Source: Phymatolithon calcareum (taxonomy: Eukaryota; Rhodophyta; Florideophyceae; Hapalidiales). Taken from it: a stretch of DNA of 64,000 nt. Below, one piece after another: positions 1 through 10,712 of the stretch; the first letter of the stretch is position 1; the number at the start of each line of letters is the position of its first letter. Under the pieces are notes generated by a model. That model had not been told where the DNA came from, made no database searches, and saw nothing but the letters and a program-made list of their open reading frames with translations. Location of the stretch: NCBI GenBank assembly GCA_977006965.1, contig OZ345380.1:310001-374000 (forward strand), given 5' to 3'. The translations under genes were made by a program, and so were the position numbers.

Positions 1-413
1 AATGAGAGTCAGGCGCTCGGCGAAAGTTTCGATTCTGGCAAATTCGTGGCACGTGTTCTTGGCGAAACTTTCGCGAACTTTCGCGAACTTTCGCTTGGCA
101 AATCCGGATCCGTAACTTTTCGTATCATACCATGGTCTTGTACATCCTGTACATGAGTACGTTGTTCACGTCCCAGCAATAACATTCCATACGTATGGTC
201 CAGCAGTTCACGCTCTCGGCGATAGATATTCATGATCCGCAAAATCTATCTGCTTATTGGGCAGGTCGATAAAAATTATCAGCTCCCTCAAAAAGTAGTA
301 AAAACAAAATTTCGCTCTTTACCGCACTCTCCTGTCCTGTTCTGCCCGTTTTGCTTCCCATTTGACGCGAAATTTTGATTTGGCGCGAAAACAATGCATG
401 TTTACCCCACCAT
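1..413. other. Intergenic, no gene seen; short GCGAA/TTTC repeats
   Basis: No supported gene. Around 62-96 an 11-bp-like unit (GCGAACTTTC) is repeated about three times, and the self-complementary TTTCGCGAAA core recurs. The stretch ends at the left LTR of the Copia element. The short open frames here have no recognisable domain. Confidence 0.6.
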
Positions 414-689
414 TGTCGTGTATGTGCTATATTTGAGGGGAGTAGACAAGCAACCGCAAGCATTGCTTAGCGTGCAGTTACCTAGTGTCTAGTCTTTATT
501 CCTCTACCAGAGTAGAACACGAAAAGCCGAAGAATGACCACTATATACTTGCCCGGCGTCGTGTTCTTACACGATGCTGGCATAAACATGAGCCAGTAGT
601 ATATCAGCACTTGTCAACTTCATCTGTACAACATTAGAAGGAAACAATTACTAACGGAGCAAAGGAATTACTAAAAGGTATCATCGACA
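414..689 (-). repeat. Copia-1 3' LTR
   Basis: 276 bp beginning TGTCGTGTATGTG and ending ATCATCGACA. It matches 7425-7693 almost base for base apart from a few substitutions and a 7-bp indel near 480. Because the coding strand is minus, this left copy is the 3' LTR. Confidence 0.92.
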
Positions 690-737
690 CTCGCCAAAAC
701 TAAATTGTCAGCGAAGTTAGTCTTCACCTGAGTATTG

Positions 738-1241
738 TCAGACTGAAGGTCCTGTCTGATCGTTATCCTGAGTAGTATCGGAGCTTGATCGGGCAGGGTC
801 ATCTCTGTGAACTATCCATTTGTGCACAGGGTGGCGAAGAGTAGCAGTGTCGAGAAGAGTTGTGAGCATAAGGGAGTTCATCTTCTTCGTTATCGGATCT
901 GCCAAGTTGTATTCACTGGAGACGTGGGCCATGTTTTGGATTTCTTCTATGACATAAGCTTGGCAAAGGGCGGGAACGTCGATAAGCAAGCGCTTTTCCG
1001 AGGAACTAGACAACTTAGTGATAGTATCGAATATCGACATTGAATCCGTGAAGAGGAAGAGAGGAATCTTTTTCCCTAACATTTGGGCCAGGTCCTGCCG
1101 GAAAGTGTACGCATAGTCGAAGCATGCAGATAATTCGTGAGCTTCGGCAGCTAGTACGGAGCGTGTAACTCTACGAATTTTCCATGACGCATAGTGTATG
1201 AGACATGCATTACCATTGCCATCTGCGAGGATAATAACCAT
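738..1241 (-). pseudogene. Copia-1 pol, RNase H end
   Basis: This open frame of ~167 codons matches the Ty1/Copia RNase H domain. An early ADGNGNA stretch is in the place of the usual first acidic motif. It is followed by AAEAHELSA (the AE.A motif), LFTDSMSIFD (the catalytic TDS motif) and a final EYNLADPITK (the N.AD..TK motif). It lies in a different frame from the RT segment upstream, so a frameshift separates them. It stops shortly before the 3' LTR, as expected for the end of pol. The domain itself looks intact, but it can be translated only if the upstream breaks are bypassed. Confidence 0.85.
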
Positions 1242-1423
1242 TCCGAGCTGCGATGTATTGTCCGAGTTATTGGCAAACGAGGCGTCGGCATATCCGCGGA
1301 CTTCTAGAGTATCTATGTATAGCTTGACATAGGAGATTCCTCGCGCGTGCTTGGTCAGATGTGCTAAGGCTGAGTTAAGCAGGCGTACATCCTTCGGAGT
1401 AGCGGTGTCTGGTTTGACTTGAT

Positions 1424-1987
1424 CTAGCTGTGCGCTGAAAAATGCAATGTCCGGACGCGTGCAAGTAGCCCTCGAGTGTAGACAAAGTCTTTAGCAGAGA
1501 AACTTGAAGGTGATAACTTCTTTAAGGACTTGGTGTAGGCTGTTTGGTGAAGTTTGACCAAGTTTCCTTCTGAAGATATGTCGCAGCCATTAAATCGAAT
1601 CGGTAGAGTGTCTTCACGGGGCTTCACATCGAAACGGGAGGCCTTAAGGTCTTCTTCTTCGGCAAACTTGGCGTTTCCAATCCCAAGAGAATCATCAACA
1701 AGTGTACCGATCATGCCTACCAATTCACTCTTCTCTTTCTTAAGAATAAGTCAAGGGTCCATAATGGACTGTGACATGTCAAGATCGCCGACGTGATAGT
1801 TGCAATATGTCTGTCACCAGTACCCGGGAGATTCTGCTAATCCGTAAAGTGGCTTGATCGCATGCAGTAGCCCTTGGTTTGGTTGGTCGATGAGGGATAA
1901 CAGCGGGGGATATCTGGGAAGGCGCACGTAAAGCTCACGGCCAAGATTCGTATCGGACTGGACGAAAGCCTGTTTAACGTCCCTTGT
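1424..1987 (-). pseudogene. Copia-1 pol, RT palm fragment
   Basis: The segment 1424-1723 is in the same frame as the integrase ORF but is separated from it by stops near 1988 and 1724. It contains GTLVDDSLGIGN. Its LVDD is the position of the YVDD/FVDD catalytic box of Copia reverse transcriptases. The following residues to DFVYTRGLLA fit the Copia connection region. Several stops and at least one gap mean the RT core is broken. Confidence 0.75.
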
Positions 1988-4057
1988 CTAGAGCTTGAAG
2001 TCATACGCAAGGCTCAAAGAGATTAGTAGGCGGGCTGAAGAGCGAAGAATGTTTAGTGCCTCGTTTACGACTAAATTTTTTTCGGGATCTCGATGACCTT
2101 GAATAACAAGGCGGCTCTTATAGATGGGCTGATCTTCATTGTCGAACTTTATAGAGTGGATTATGCGAGCCTTGAGTACAGTAGCAACCGGGGGAACGTC
2201 GTTCTCATCGACAACAACATACGTCCCTCTGTCGAGGAGGCCTTTGATTTCAGCTTTATCGGCTTCGCGGAAGCGAGAATCATCGGGGTTGTTTACGATA
2301 ACGGCATATGCATTCGTCGCCGGTGTCGGTACAAGCTCATTCTCGGGGCCTATTCCTTGACGTATGTTGTTAAAAGTCTCGTATAAGGTAGGGAGGCGAA
2401 GTGAAATTGTTGCGGAATCTTGGTTGGGTTTGGGGTCTGGAAAGGGCACGGGAGCGAGATCTGAGATAGAGTCCTCTCTAGGAGCGCTATTGTCGCCATA
2501 AAATTCCATGTCCGCAACTCTGGATGGGGATGAAGTTGTCGAATGGTCTGGACTAGACACCAGATCTGGAAGTGTGGGGTCGGGACTAGATGGCGTTGCG
2601 GGGCGCGTGGGGGAGTCTGGGTAGTTCAAAGAGGGTTGAGGGTTGCTAGATGGCCCGGATCCTGTACTAGTGCCAGAGTTGGTCGCTTCCGTCTCCTCTA
2701 AGTACGGTTTCACTGATGTGATTGAGAAGGGCTGTATGGTCCCGTCCACATCTACGTACGCTGTCTTATAGTTGTCGTACTTGTAAAGGGTAAAAGGACC
2801 TTCCCAAGCCTTAGATTTCTCACGACAAACCAGAACAGGGGCACCAGGAGGATCGCTGAAGACGTCCATCGGCTTCGTTCGCATTCGGAGTGCAAGTTTA
2901 TAGCGCTGCTCGCAAACGATGTTTTCCATCTCCCGTCGTGCGGCTTCAAGTGCAGAGAAACGTTCGCGTTGATCAGGTGCTAGGTGCTCGACATTTCCAA
3001 GTGGAAGCTTGGGCATTTTACAGAATACCAGTAGGGTGGGTATCAGTGCATTGGGTCCAGCCGTGTTGTTTAAGGCGTGAACTGCGAGGGACAGGAGGAC
3101 GTCATCTTGTAGTGTTGGGTACTCTACCTTGATCTTTTTGTAGATGCGGCGGAGTGGTGCATGGCATCGTTCACCGGGACCGAGGGAGTTGTGTGACGCC
3201 GTAGGGGATGGTTTAGGAATAATTCCAAATTGAACGCAAGAAGTCGTAAAAAGTTCGCTATTGAAGACAGATCCTTGGTCATGGCTAAGTACATTTGGGA
3301 ATCCAACATAGATGTTTTCCCAGCACGTCACGAAGGCATTCCAAACGTCAACAGCAATTTCACCTCTGACGAATTGCGCGGCAGAGAAATGGGTGCCTCT
3401 ATCGACTATGTAGAGAGCTGGCGCGTGAGGGCGCTTTTCTATCCATACCAAGTCCAAGTAGATCTCATGGTTAAAGACGATACTGTCGGGCATAGTAACG
3501 TGAAAGACAAATGGTTTGGGCGCCATGCGTTGACAAGAGTTGCAGTGGGCGGCGATGTCTTCCAAAATTCGGCGAGTATCTGAGGTAAAGGTCTCTGGAG
3601 AAGCACGGCGGAGGAAGTTGGTAAGCTTTTCAGCTGATGGGTGCGCAAAACGACGATGGAGTTTGAGAAGATCCTGTTGCGTAAGCAGGACAACATGAGC
3701 TGGCCAATGTAGATACAGGTGACCAAGTTTGTTGCAAAGGTTCACGGTGAGGTTTGGATTGTTTTGAGAACAGAACTCGTTAGTAACCTGGTTGAAATAC
3801 CACTGGAGCTCTTTCATCTTATCGAGCCCAAACCGGATAGGAATATCGATGTCTACAACATCGGTAGTGTACTCGATGTAGTGTCCGTTAAAGTCCATTG
3901 GCATGCGGATAGAGGCTTTAGCAAGACTATTGTGCACGACATCTCCCATTCTGAATTTTTCTTCACTTTCAGTCAGATTTACATCCATGTGAGCATGCAA
4001 ACAGTAACGTTTGAATGCAGAAAGACCGTCCACGCTTTTCTGTGCACCGTTGTCCAT
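1988..4057 (-). pseudogene. Copia-1 pol: protease, integrase, start of RT
   Basis: This is the longest open segment of the element (689 codons). It begins at the protease active-site box, CMDNGAQKS, where asparagine replaces the usual Ser/Thr of D-S/T-G. An HHCC zinc-binding region follows (LHRRFAHP, then HCNSCQ). The integrase core carries aspartates in YLDLVWIE and SHDQGSVF and a glutamate in GPGERCHAPL. A Pro/Ser-rich linker leads into the RT N-terminus (LKARIIHSIKF, KSRLVIQGHRD). Codons upstream of 4057 stay in frame to the stop at 4133. The RT is cut by a stop at 1988. Confidence 0.9.
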
Positions 4058-4132
4058 ACAAATGCCTTCGAATCTAGCCTCTCCGGCATGTTGCGTAAAC
4101 AGAATCTGGATGTGATCAGCATGGAAAAAATT

Positions 4133-5170
4133 TTAGGGGTAGATGATGGTCGTCGAGTAGAAAAGAGAGTGACTGTAAGAAGAATCTGCGAGTGCACTAA
4201 AAAGAGGTAGCTTCGGGGAGGATTCGACTTCACTCTTAGACTGGTCGTGCTCGGAATCAATGAAGTGTGTTCCAGCCGGTGCTGTGTCACTTGCAGAATC
4301 AATATCGGAAAGGAGGAACTCGTTGTTGAATGACAACCAGGTATCGTCATCGAAATCCTGGATACTGTCTAGAGCACGATCGACATCGTCGTCGTTAGTA
4401 GAGACAGACTCAACGTAGAGAACCGAGACTGCCCAGAATGTTTTCTGTTCTCGGGAGATCGTTTCGCAATCGCGGATAAGGTGTGAATCCGATTGGCAAT
4501 GACGACAAAGCAACCGACAACCATTGCGTATGGGGTTCTTTCCATCCTTCTTCCTGTCTTGCCAAGAAGGGCGCTTGGTCTTTAAGCGTGCCATGTCGCC
4601 ACCATAGCGGCGAAGTGCCATGTTTCCTCGTTTCTAGAGTGTTTCGCGGCCCATTGATGCAGCGGCGGACTTGGAGGGAGCTGCATGTGAGGCTGCAGCT
4701 TTCTGGTCTTCGACGACTTGAATGGCACGAGCGATGGTCTCTTGCATAGCGCCTGCTGTTGCGGTGGGAGCAAGTGGAATAAATGCTGAGAATAGTTCAT
4801 TACGAACTGCTTTCATAATGACATCTCGAAGGTGCTGATCATCCTGGTATGCCGCACCAAGCTGCAGCTGGAGGAGCTGAGCGGTTCGCACGAGGTCCTT
4901 TAGAGCCGACTGGTTCGTAGCTCCTCGTTTATTTGTAAAGTCCTTGAATTTTAAATCGTTCCATTTACCGATAAGACGATCTCGACGTTCAGAAGAACAG
5001 AAACGAGCGTGAAGCATATCGAAAGCTTCTTCAAGGGTTCTTGCGGATGGTAGGACACTTTGGTGGTAGAAAAAACTTGCAGGGCTGTCTGGCACGAACG
5101 GCACGTGTAAGTTTTCGAAAGCTTCTTCCTTTGTAATTCCAAGGGACTTACACTTGGAAACGAATGACGT
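4133..5170 (-). pseudogene. Copia-1 gag, C-terminal half with CCHC knuckle
   Basis: One reading frame is interrupted only by the stop at 4634 and ends at the stop at 4133. The first part (about 5170-4637) is a helical capsid-like region with a motif typical of Copia gag (FDMLHARFC ... RLIGKWNDLKF). The second part has a perfect CX2CX4HX4C zinc knuckle (CRHCQSDSHLIRDC, about 4507-4466), which binds RNA in gag proteins. It is preceded by a Lys/Arg-rich stretch. It shares its frame with the protease-integrase segment, so gag and pol probably formed one polyprotein. The N-terminal gag lies in another frame upstream. Confidence 0.85.
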
Positions 5171-5210
5171 GTGGAAAGAGGTTAATTTTTTAGTGATATG
5201 GCCAGAGCCT

Positions 5211-5879
5211 CTAAACTGTTGCGAGAAGTGGCTGTATATCTTTTTGCAAATAGGAGGCCTTGGAGTATCTCCTTGCGGTGTCCTGGCGGATGGAGCGAAG
5301 CTCAGGAAGTGTCCCGAGGCTTGAGTAGTTTCGCGGAGCAGGAGTTATTCCGTGTGCCATACGATCAGGATTAGGGCCGTGGGCGGCGGACTGCAAGTAG
5401 CTGGTAATATTCTCCACAGCAGAAGTGAGAGCGTCGATGCGGTCATCTTGTGCAGATCCATTAGTGCGGATATCCTGTGCACCTGTTAGGTGGCCATGGA
5501 TCGGATTTATGTTCATAGGGGTCGCGGCCACGGACAGTTGGTCCTGATCATGATGTTCCGCAGGCGGAGCATGTGTATCGTCAACAACAGCTGCTGGTTG
5601 AAGAAGACTGTATAGTGCCGTGATGACGTGCATACCGGCCGGGAATGTGTGACCCTTACGGACAAGGTAATTGCGAAGGTTGAGCTTGATAGTGATGGAC
5701 ATTCCGTCGATAAGCTCTCGAGTCATGGTCTGTTTGTATGCTTGAATGATCTCCGGGAGTGTAGTCAGAGTTTCAAAGAAGCTGTTCATGAGATCGTCCG
5801 CCTCATTGTCGGCATCAGTCATGTTTACGGCACCACGTCGGAGGCCGTCACTAGAGCCGTTTGAACCGTTTTCAGACAT
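5211..5879 (-). pseudogene. Copia-1 gag, N-terminal part
   Basis: The ATG at 5877-5879 opens 222 codons. The protein is acidic, then helical (MNSFFETLTTLPEIIQAYKQ), with a Ser/Asp/His-rich linker. It resembles the gag N-terminus of the second Copia at 56226-57302 in position and composition. It ends at a stop at 5211, and a frame change about there joins it to the next gag segment (frame continuing ITKEEAFENLHVP). No other protein family is recognisable. Confidence 0.75.
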
Positions 5880-6043
5880 TTTTTGGTTCTTGAACTGAGT
5901 TTAAAAGATAAACTACTGATAGTTCCTAGCTGAAAATTGATCTACGACTACTTGTTACTCTTGAGCAGTCCTTTTTAGTGCATTTTACCCTCAAGTTGCT
6001 TCTTCTAGTTGTGCGGGTTTAACTTCTGCTTCAACATATGTCC

Positions 6044-6657
6044 TCACTCACAGCGGTCGGGGATATCGACGGGGGGTGGGTGTGATTCGTTGTGACGGTG
6101 CGTAGGAGTACGGCAGTGTTGCGCCAACTGGTGTCCTTTACGAACAGTAACGTTGCAGAACCCACAAATGTACCAGCCTTTGTCCTGGTAGATCTTGCTC
6201 GCTGTGATGTCACGCGGAGGGAGCCTTGACTGTCTATCCTTCGATTTCTTGGAAATCGGCTTGTTTTGGACACCAAAGGCCTTGTCCAGTCTCTTGGCTA
6301 CACGAGGTGCTCGCGTCGACGTCAACAAGCGTGTTGCGTTGCGAGCAGAGCGTGCAATGCGGGCGAAAGTTTCCTCTGGACGCGAAAAAGGAGGACTGGG
6401 GAGAGGACGGCGAGGTTCTGCTCGCGCTGTTTTCGGACACGCACGGCTTCGCTCCACCTCCAATCTTGAGCCGTACGTTCGGACGGCGGAGGAGGAACCC
6501 AATCAGCGGGAATAGGGTTTATTTCCGATGAGGGAGAACGCGAGGAATCGTTAGAATCTAACGAGGGGGACCGCGAAGAGGAGCTTGAATCCGACTCTGT
6601 AAGTTCAGAAAGGCGCCTAATACGGCGGAGGGTGCAGTTCTTCGGAGAGGTTTCCAT
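6044..6657 (-). pseudogene. Accessory ORF with C2H2-like zinc finger in Copia-1 leader
   Basis: An ATG at 6657 starts a frame (METSPKNCTLRR, Ser-rich, then PADWVPPPPSER) running to 6322. A second frame, open from about 6502 to 6044, overlaps it. It carries basic sequence and a finger-like CGFCNVTVRKGHQLAQHC..PTH, that is CX2C followed by two or more spaced histidines. A single frame change between about 6500 and 6330 would give one protein of ~200 aa. It lies on the retrotransposon's coding strand, between its 5' LTR and gag, where Copia elements normally have only a short leader. It could be a captured host fragment or an element-specific regulatory protein. No function can be assigned. Confidence 0.45.
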
Positions 6658-7424
6658 TGGTGCAATTAGTTAACAAAGTACAACCAAACCACGAAGGCGT
6701 GTTAGTAATTTGACAGCGCTCCGCGAGTACGTGTTAGGTAATCAACGAAGCAGCTGGCTAATTTTTCGAGTGCAGTGGGTGCAACGCCAAACTGAACGGA
6801 GTGACGGTGAACCCAGCAGAAAACGAGAAGCACTTACTTGTTCTTGAGGCAAACTCGCCACTTTGGCAGGTCACCTTAGGGTCGAACGGAACGTACCCAG
6901 GAGCCTCCGTAGTACGCGACCCCGACCCGTTGATCTCGCGAGACCAGGGTGTGGGCGCTACCGAGCAGCAGCGGGGACGAGCAGCGAGCGCGAGAAAAAC
7001 CGGAGCGCAATGATGACTTGAGGCTTCTTCTTTGCGCCCACCCCGGCTGAGCGACCGCACGACGGTGGCGGTGTTGAGCTTGGTGTGTGCGGTTGGTGCA
7101 CACATGGGGTGGTTCGGAACTTTAGGTGTGTGGGGGGAGTGTGAGGCAAAAGAGCGAGGGTGTGCTTATAAGGGCAATTTGGAAACCCGTTAGGGCCTAA
7201 AGACACCTTTTCGGGACTTTCGTGGCGAGCCCGTAAATGGGCCTGGGTGGTGAGCCAAAAAATTGCGCGCCCGATATTTTTTTTGACCGTTTCGTGTCGC
7301 TAAAATTTCGCAAAAAATTTGGTGCGCGGGAAAAGCGGTCGCGCGGCAAAAGCCGCAAAGCCCTGCCACGCAAACCAGAGGTGTTCGGTAGTGATAGCAA
7401 ATACGAAATCCAATAATTCGCGAA
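6658..7424. other. Copia-1 long 5' leader, no clear gene
   Basis: This is ~770 bp between the accessory ORF and the 5' LTR. Several short overlapping frames run on both strands with no recognisable domain. Next to the LTR I see no convincing tRNA primer-binding site (no TGG start against the LTR edge). Confidence 0.5.
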
Positions 7425-7693
7425 TGTCGTGTATGTGCGATATTTGAGGAGAGTAGACAAACAACCGCAAGCCTTGCTTGGCGTGCAGTTGTCTAGTCTT
7501 TATTCCTCTACCAGAGTAGAACACGAAAAGCCGAAGAATGACCACTATATACTTGCCCGACGTCGTGTTCTTACACGACGCTGGCGGCAACATGAGCCAG
7601 TAGTATATCAGCACTTGTCAACTTCGACTGTACAACATTACAAGGAAAAAATTACTAACAGAGCAAAGGAATTACTAAAAGGTATCTTCGACA
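7425..7693 (-). repeat. Copia-1 5' LTR
   Basis: 269 bp starting TGTCGTGTATGTG and ending ATCTTCGACA, the direct-repeat partner of 414-689. It should carry the element's promoter, but no TATA box or initiation site can be fixed by eye. Confidence 0.92.
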
Positions 7694-7747
7694 TCCAGGA
7701 CCCCTTCGTACTGTTTTTTCTGTTCGCTGTTGTCATTGGTGTCGACG

Positions 7748-8169
7748 ATGGATGCGCAAAATACTGTTGCTATTGTGGGCAGCATCGTCACTGTCTTTCT
7801 CTCGCTTGTTGACATATCGTTTAGCGACAAGCTTGAGAGGCGATTTCGTTCAGCATCGCGTAGGCGTGATCCGCAGTGTTTCGAACGCTTTACCGGTCTT
7901 TTGAGTGACTCCGAGTTCAAAAGATCTTTTAAACTACTACAGGGGCGGCCGGGGACTGCAGTCGCATTGCGAGCCCCTGTACGGTCATGGACTTGAACAG
8001 TTCTCGTGCTCCTCCAATTTGCCCGTTGTGCTCGGTTACCTGGGTGGTATTTATCGCATTCTGTGCAACGGTCAGCGCGATCATTAGTTTCAACAAATTG
8101 GAGAATAGTGCAGTACGAGCAAGACGATGGGTAAGCCCAGCCATGCATGGATGCAGTCATCTTAAATAG
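7748..8169 (+). pseudogene. Small putative membrane protein, frame-interrupted
   Basis: The ATG at 7748 gives MDAQNTVAIVG and a hydrophobic segment (about residues 5-24), then a basic region to a stop at 7996. An overlapping plus-strand frame, 7987-8169, has a second hydrophobic segment (VTWVVFIAFCATVSAIISF) and ends at a stop. The two could be halves of one small two-helix membrane protein split by a frameshift or an unseen intron. An ORF on the opposite strand (7675-8160) overlaps it. No family is recognised. Confidence 0.3.
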
Positions 8170-8259
8170 AATTTCTGGCGCAGGGCATACACAATCCGGT
8201 ATAAACTAGGGGGGAATTGCCCAGTTCTACTGTAGTTACATCGGGCAGGCACGGGCACG

Positions 8260-8310
8260 GGCATGTGCGGTATAGACCGATCCTCAGGCTCGGTCTATAC
8301 CGCACATGCC
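8260..8310. repeat. Perfect 21-bp-arm inverted repeat
   Basis: Arms GGCATGTGCGGTATAGACCGA (one base over 20, so read as 8260-8280) and its exact complement at 8290-8310 are separated by 9 nt. It sits immediately before the first unit of the tandem array. Confidence 0.9.
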
Positions 8311-9265
8311 GGGTAAGGTTTGCATTCTACGATCACAATGTCATAGTGGCATATACAGAGAGAATATCCAGGTGTTTCCACGTGCTCAAGGGAAGGAGGT
8401 GGTGCAGCACCAAAACCAACATTGATCACACAAAAACACCTGGATCTTCTCTCGACCCGCCGAAAAGGGCGTGAGCAGTTGTGGAGAGTGCATTGTCGTG
8501 CATAGGCAATGGCGGCATAGCTCAAGCATGAGCTGTTGGTTTTTGCGAAACAATTAGAGCGTCCTACAAAGTCTTTCGGTAGTACATCGCCGAGTTTTCT
8601 GACACCAAAGTATCAAGAAGTGTTGGAAAACGAATTCGACGAGAAATTGCAAAGGCTAGGACTGAGTTGTAGGGTAAGGTTTGCATTCTGCGATCACAAT
8701 GTTATAGTGGAATATGCTATATGCTGCCAGAGAGGAGATCCAGTTGTTTCCATACGCTCAATGCAAGGAGATGGTGCAGTAGCAGAACCAACATTGATCA
8801 CACAAAAACACCTGGATCTTCTCTCGACCCGCCGAAAACGGCGTGAGCAATTGTAGAGGGTGCATTGTCGTGCATAGGCATAGGATCCAGAGCTCAAGCA
8901 TGAGCTGTAGCCTTTGCGAAACAATTAGAGCGTCCTACAAAGTCTTGTGGTAGTGAGACACGGGCACATCGCCGAGTTTTCTGACACCAAAGTATCAAGA
9001 AGTGCTGGCAAACGAATTCAACGAGAATTTGCAGAGGCTAGGACTGAGTTGTAGGGTAAGGTTTGCAATCTGTGGTCATAATTTCTAAATTGGGATCACA
9101 ATGTCATAGTGGTGTATGTTATTTGCAGACAGAGAAAATATCCAGGTGCTTCCATGTGTTCAATGGAAGGAGATGGTACAGAAGAAGAAGAAGAAAGGTA
9201 GAATTTTATTTAAAAGTTATCAACGCATCTGATGGTACAGAAGAAGAACAAACTTTTTCATCCTG
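8311..9265 (+). repeat. Tandem array of a ~360-380 bp dispersed repeat (two full units, one partial)
   Basis: Units start GGTAAGGTTTGCA at about 8311, 8671 and 9055. Shared landmarks in order are: GATCACAATGTCATAG, GATCCAGGTGTTTCCA, TTGATCACACAAAAACACC, CGACCCGCCGAAAACGG, GCATTGTCGTGCATAGGC, AATTAGAGCGTCCTACA, CCAAAGTATCAAGAAGTG and GGCTAGGACTGAGTTGTAG. Inside each unit the GAGAG..GATCCAGGTGTTT block and the later AAACACCTGGATC..CTCTC block form an inverted repeat of about 32 bp. Further partial copies lie at 17205-17353 and 46351-46590. The plus strand of the second half has a protein-like frame (PSFLTPKYQEVLENEF), hinting that the unit contains a gene piece. Confidence 0.85.
9190..9230 (-). 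mobile_element. 41-bp LINE 3'-tail insertion with 18-bp target duplication
   Basis: The sequence TTTATTTAAAAGTTA..CAACGCATCT, preceded by GAA repeats, matches the 3' end of the LINE at 36293-38323. It is flanked by GATGGTACAGAAGAAGAA on the left (9172-9189) and right (9231-9248). The related repeat copy near 17310 has the uninterrupted site (GATGGTGCAGCAGCAGAAC). This is an extreme 5' truncation of a target-primed insertion. Confidence 0.8.
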
Positions 9266-9298
9266 CAATCTCGTTGATATTTAATATCAACGAGATTG
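9266..9298. repeat. Palindrome that looks like two fused transposon ends
   Basis: CAATCTCGTTGATATT, one spacer base, then its exact complement. The same left arm begins the 1.1-kb TIR element at 17354, so this may be an almost completely deleted copy reduced to its two ends. Confidence 0.7.
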
Positions 9299-10496
9299 GA
9301 AGATGCATGGATTGGGTGACTATTAATAATGAATGCTTATTCCCGTTATGGGGCTAGTAAGCAGTGTTTCTATATATTTACCTCTACTGTAAGATTGAAA
9401 TGCCTGAACTGCGGGGGAGATCAGAGCGTTCATCTTAAGGAGTTGTGGACCCCACGCGCGCATATGGCAAGATATCTAGAGCGGGTACCCTGCACGCGAA
9501 GTTGGTGTCGTGCAGGTCCCATTTAATGTTATTGTAGATTGAGAAAGTTGTAAGTGTAGCTAGAACGGTTGATGTTAACGGTGTCGGGGTTGTATGTGGA
9601 GAGCAGATGTCGGTTATGGCATTCTTGAGAGAAGTGAGATGTGGAGATGAAAACAGTACAGAACAACCTGTCGAACTGCAACACGCCGGTCAGAGTATAG
9701 AGATTGCAATACAAAAGGGCTTGCAGTTGCACAGACCTTGTCGTATTCCACTCCGTGACAAAGTTACAGTACAATACTGTATAGTATTTTCTTCCGTTGC
9801 TCTTGCAAGCCACGGGATCATAATACAACCAAAATAAAGGACTCCACTGCACATTTGCAATATTTATAGACTTCATATTTTTGGACGCGCAGTTCTGTAC
9901 AGTACCTGCATCACAATGGCTGCATCTGCAAAAGACAGGTTTCAAAAATATAAGCGAAAATGAAGCATAAACCTCAGTCGTCGTGCAATATTGCAAGTTG
10001 AAACCTACCATTTAAAATGAATAAATTTAGGCCTATACCGATTTTGTCAAAACTGTCTTAGTTCACTCTCAATACTGCATCAACACGGTACATGATTTGT
10101 TCCGATATATGGTGGTTTTCCCAGGGTGACTCTCGTGCAAACTTGGAGCACGATAGTCCAAACAGTTGGCCAAAGTGCTGATTGGTAAACTGGAAGGAAA
10201 GCGTCTGTGCTTTACTTCCTATCAATCAATGCTGTCTCCCTCTGTCCTACGGATGAAGACTAGAGCGACTTAAGTAGGGCTGAGAGACTGTGTCCGAACT
10301 GTAAGCGCACCCAAATAAGGGTCGCTAGTAGTACATGCAATCTCTCGTGAAGAGTACACGAAGTACTGCGTGTAGTCCGAGCACGAAGTCCAAGACAGTA
10401 GTGGTCTGCGTAGACCACTACAATAGAACGATCACATGGAAGGTTGAATTCACTCACCCGTTCAAGTATGAAAGTATAGGTGTCTAGAGTGCCTTT
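9299..10496. other. No supported gene
   Basis: The block at 9300-9400 (GCATGGATTGGGTGACTA ... GGGGCTAGTAAGCAGTG) is a repeat also seen at 18450-18545 and in part at 58645-58700. A minus-strand frame of 160 codons (9529-10011) is Cys/Tyr-rich with no domain and is probably chance. Confidence 0.5.
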
Positions 10497-10712
10497 TAGA
10501 GACGGAAATCGGAAACCCGAAGTCCTTCCTTGTTGTGGTTCGATGTCTGGTCTTTAGTCTAGACTATCTTCTGATCTTATAATAATTCTACAAGGATAGT
10601 CTTCTGGCTAGCGTACTCGATACTGGAGCGAATGCCCTCTGGCAGGATCAGATCGAGTCCACTTATAGCGGTCCTCTATCCAAGTCGCAAGGAGAGCTTC
10701 AACGTCTACACG
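10497..10712 (-). repeat. Gypsy flanking direct repeat, 3' copy
   Basis: Starts TAGAGACGGAAATCGG and ends AACGTCTACACG. Matches 14945-15149 apart from scattered changes and a ~12-bp extra segment. It overlaps the end of the chromodomain ORF. Confidence 0.85.

Larger units (their letters stand above)
414..7693 (-). mobile_element. Degenerate Ty1/Copia LTR retrotransposon (Copia-1)
   Basis: Two near-identical direct repeats of ~270 bp, each starting TGTCG and ending CGACA, enclose minus-strand gag-pol sequence in the order gag, zinc knuckle, protease, integrase, RT, RNase H. Integrase before RT places it in Ty1/Copia. The coding region has a frameshift near 5.2 kb, in-frame stops at 4634, 4133 and 1988, and another frame change before RNase H, so it is not autonomous as written. 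The leader between the 5' LTR and gag is unusually long (~1.5 kb) and holds a separate zinc-finger ORF. The five bases flanking each side do not match, so no target duplication is visible. Confidence 0.93.

Noticed and set aside
2093-4210. Several plus-strand ORFs of 60-163 codons
   Set aside because: All lie antisense to the Copia-1 pol frame and have no domains.
7675-8160. 161-codon ORF on minus overlapping the small membrane ORF
   Set aside because: It begins inside the Copia LTR edge and mirrors the plus-strand frame, which has the more convincing hydrophobic segments.
8311-9265. CRISPR-like or centromere-type array
   Set aside because: Units are ~370 bp without spacers and only two to three copies exist; it is an ordinary tandem duplication of a dispersed repeat.
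9529-10011. 160-codon minus-strand ORF
   Set aside because: No domain or membrane topology, Tyr/Cys-rich composition, and surrounded by repeats; probably chance.
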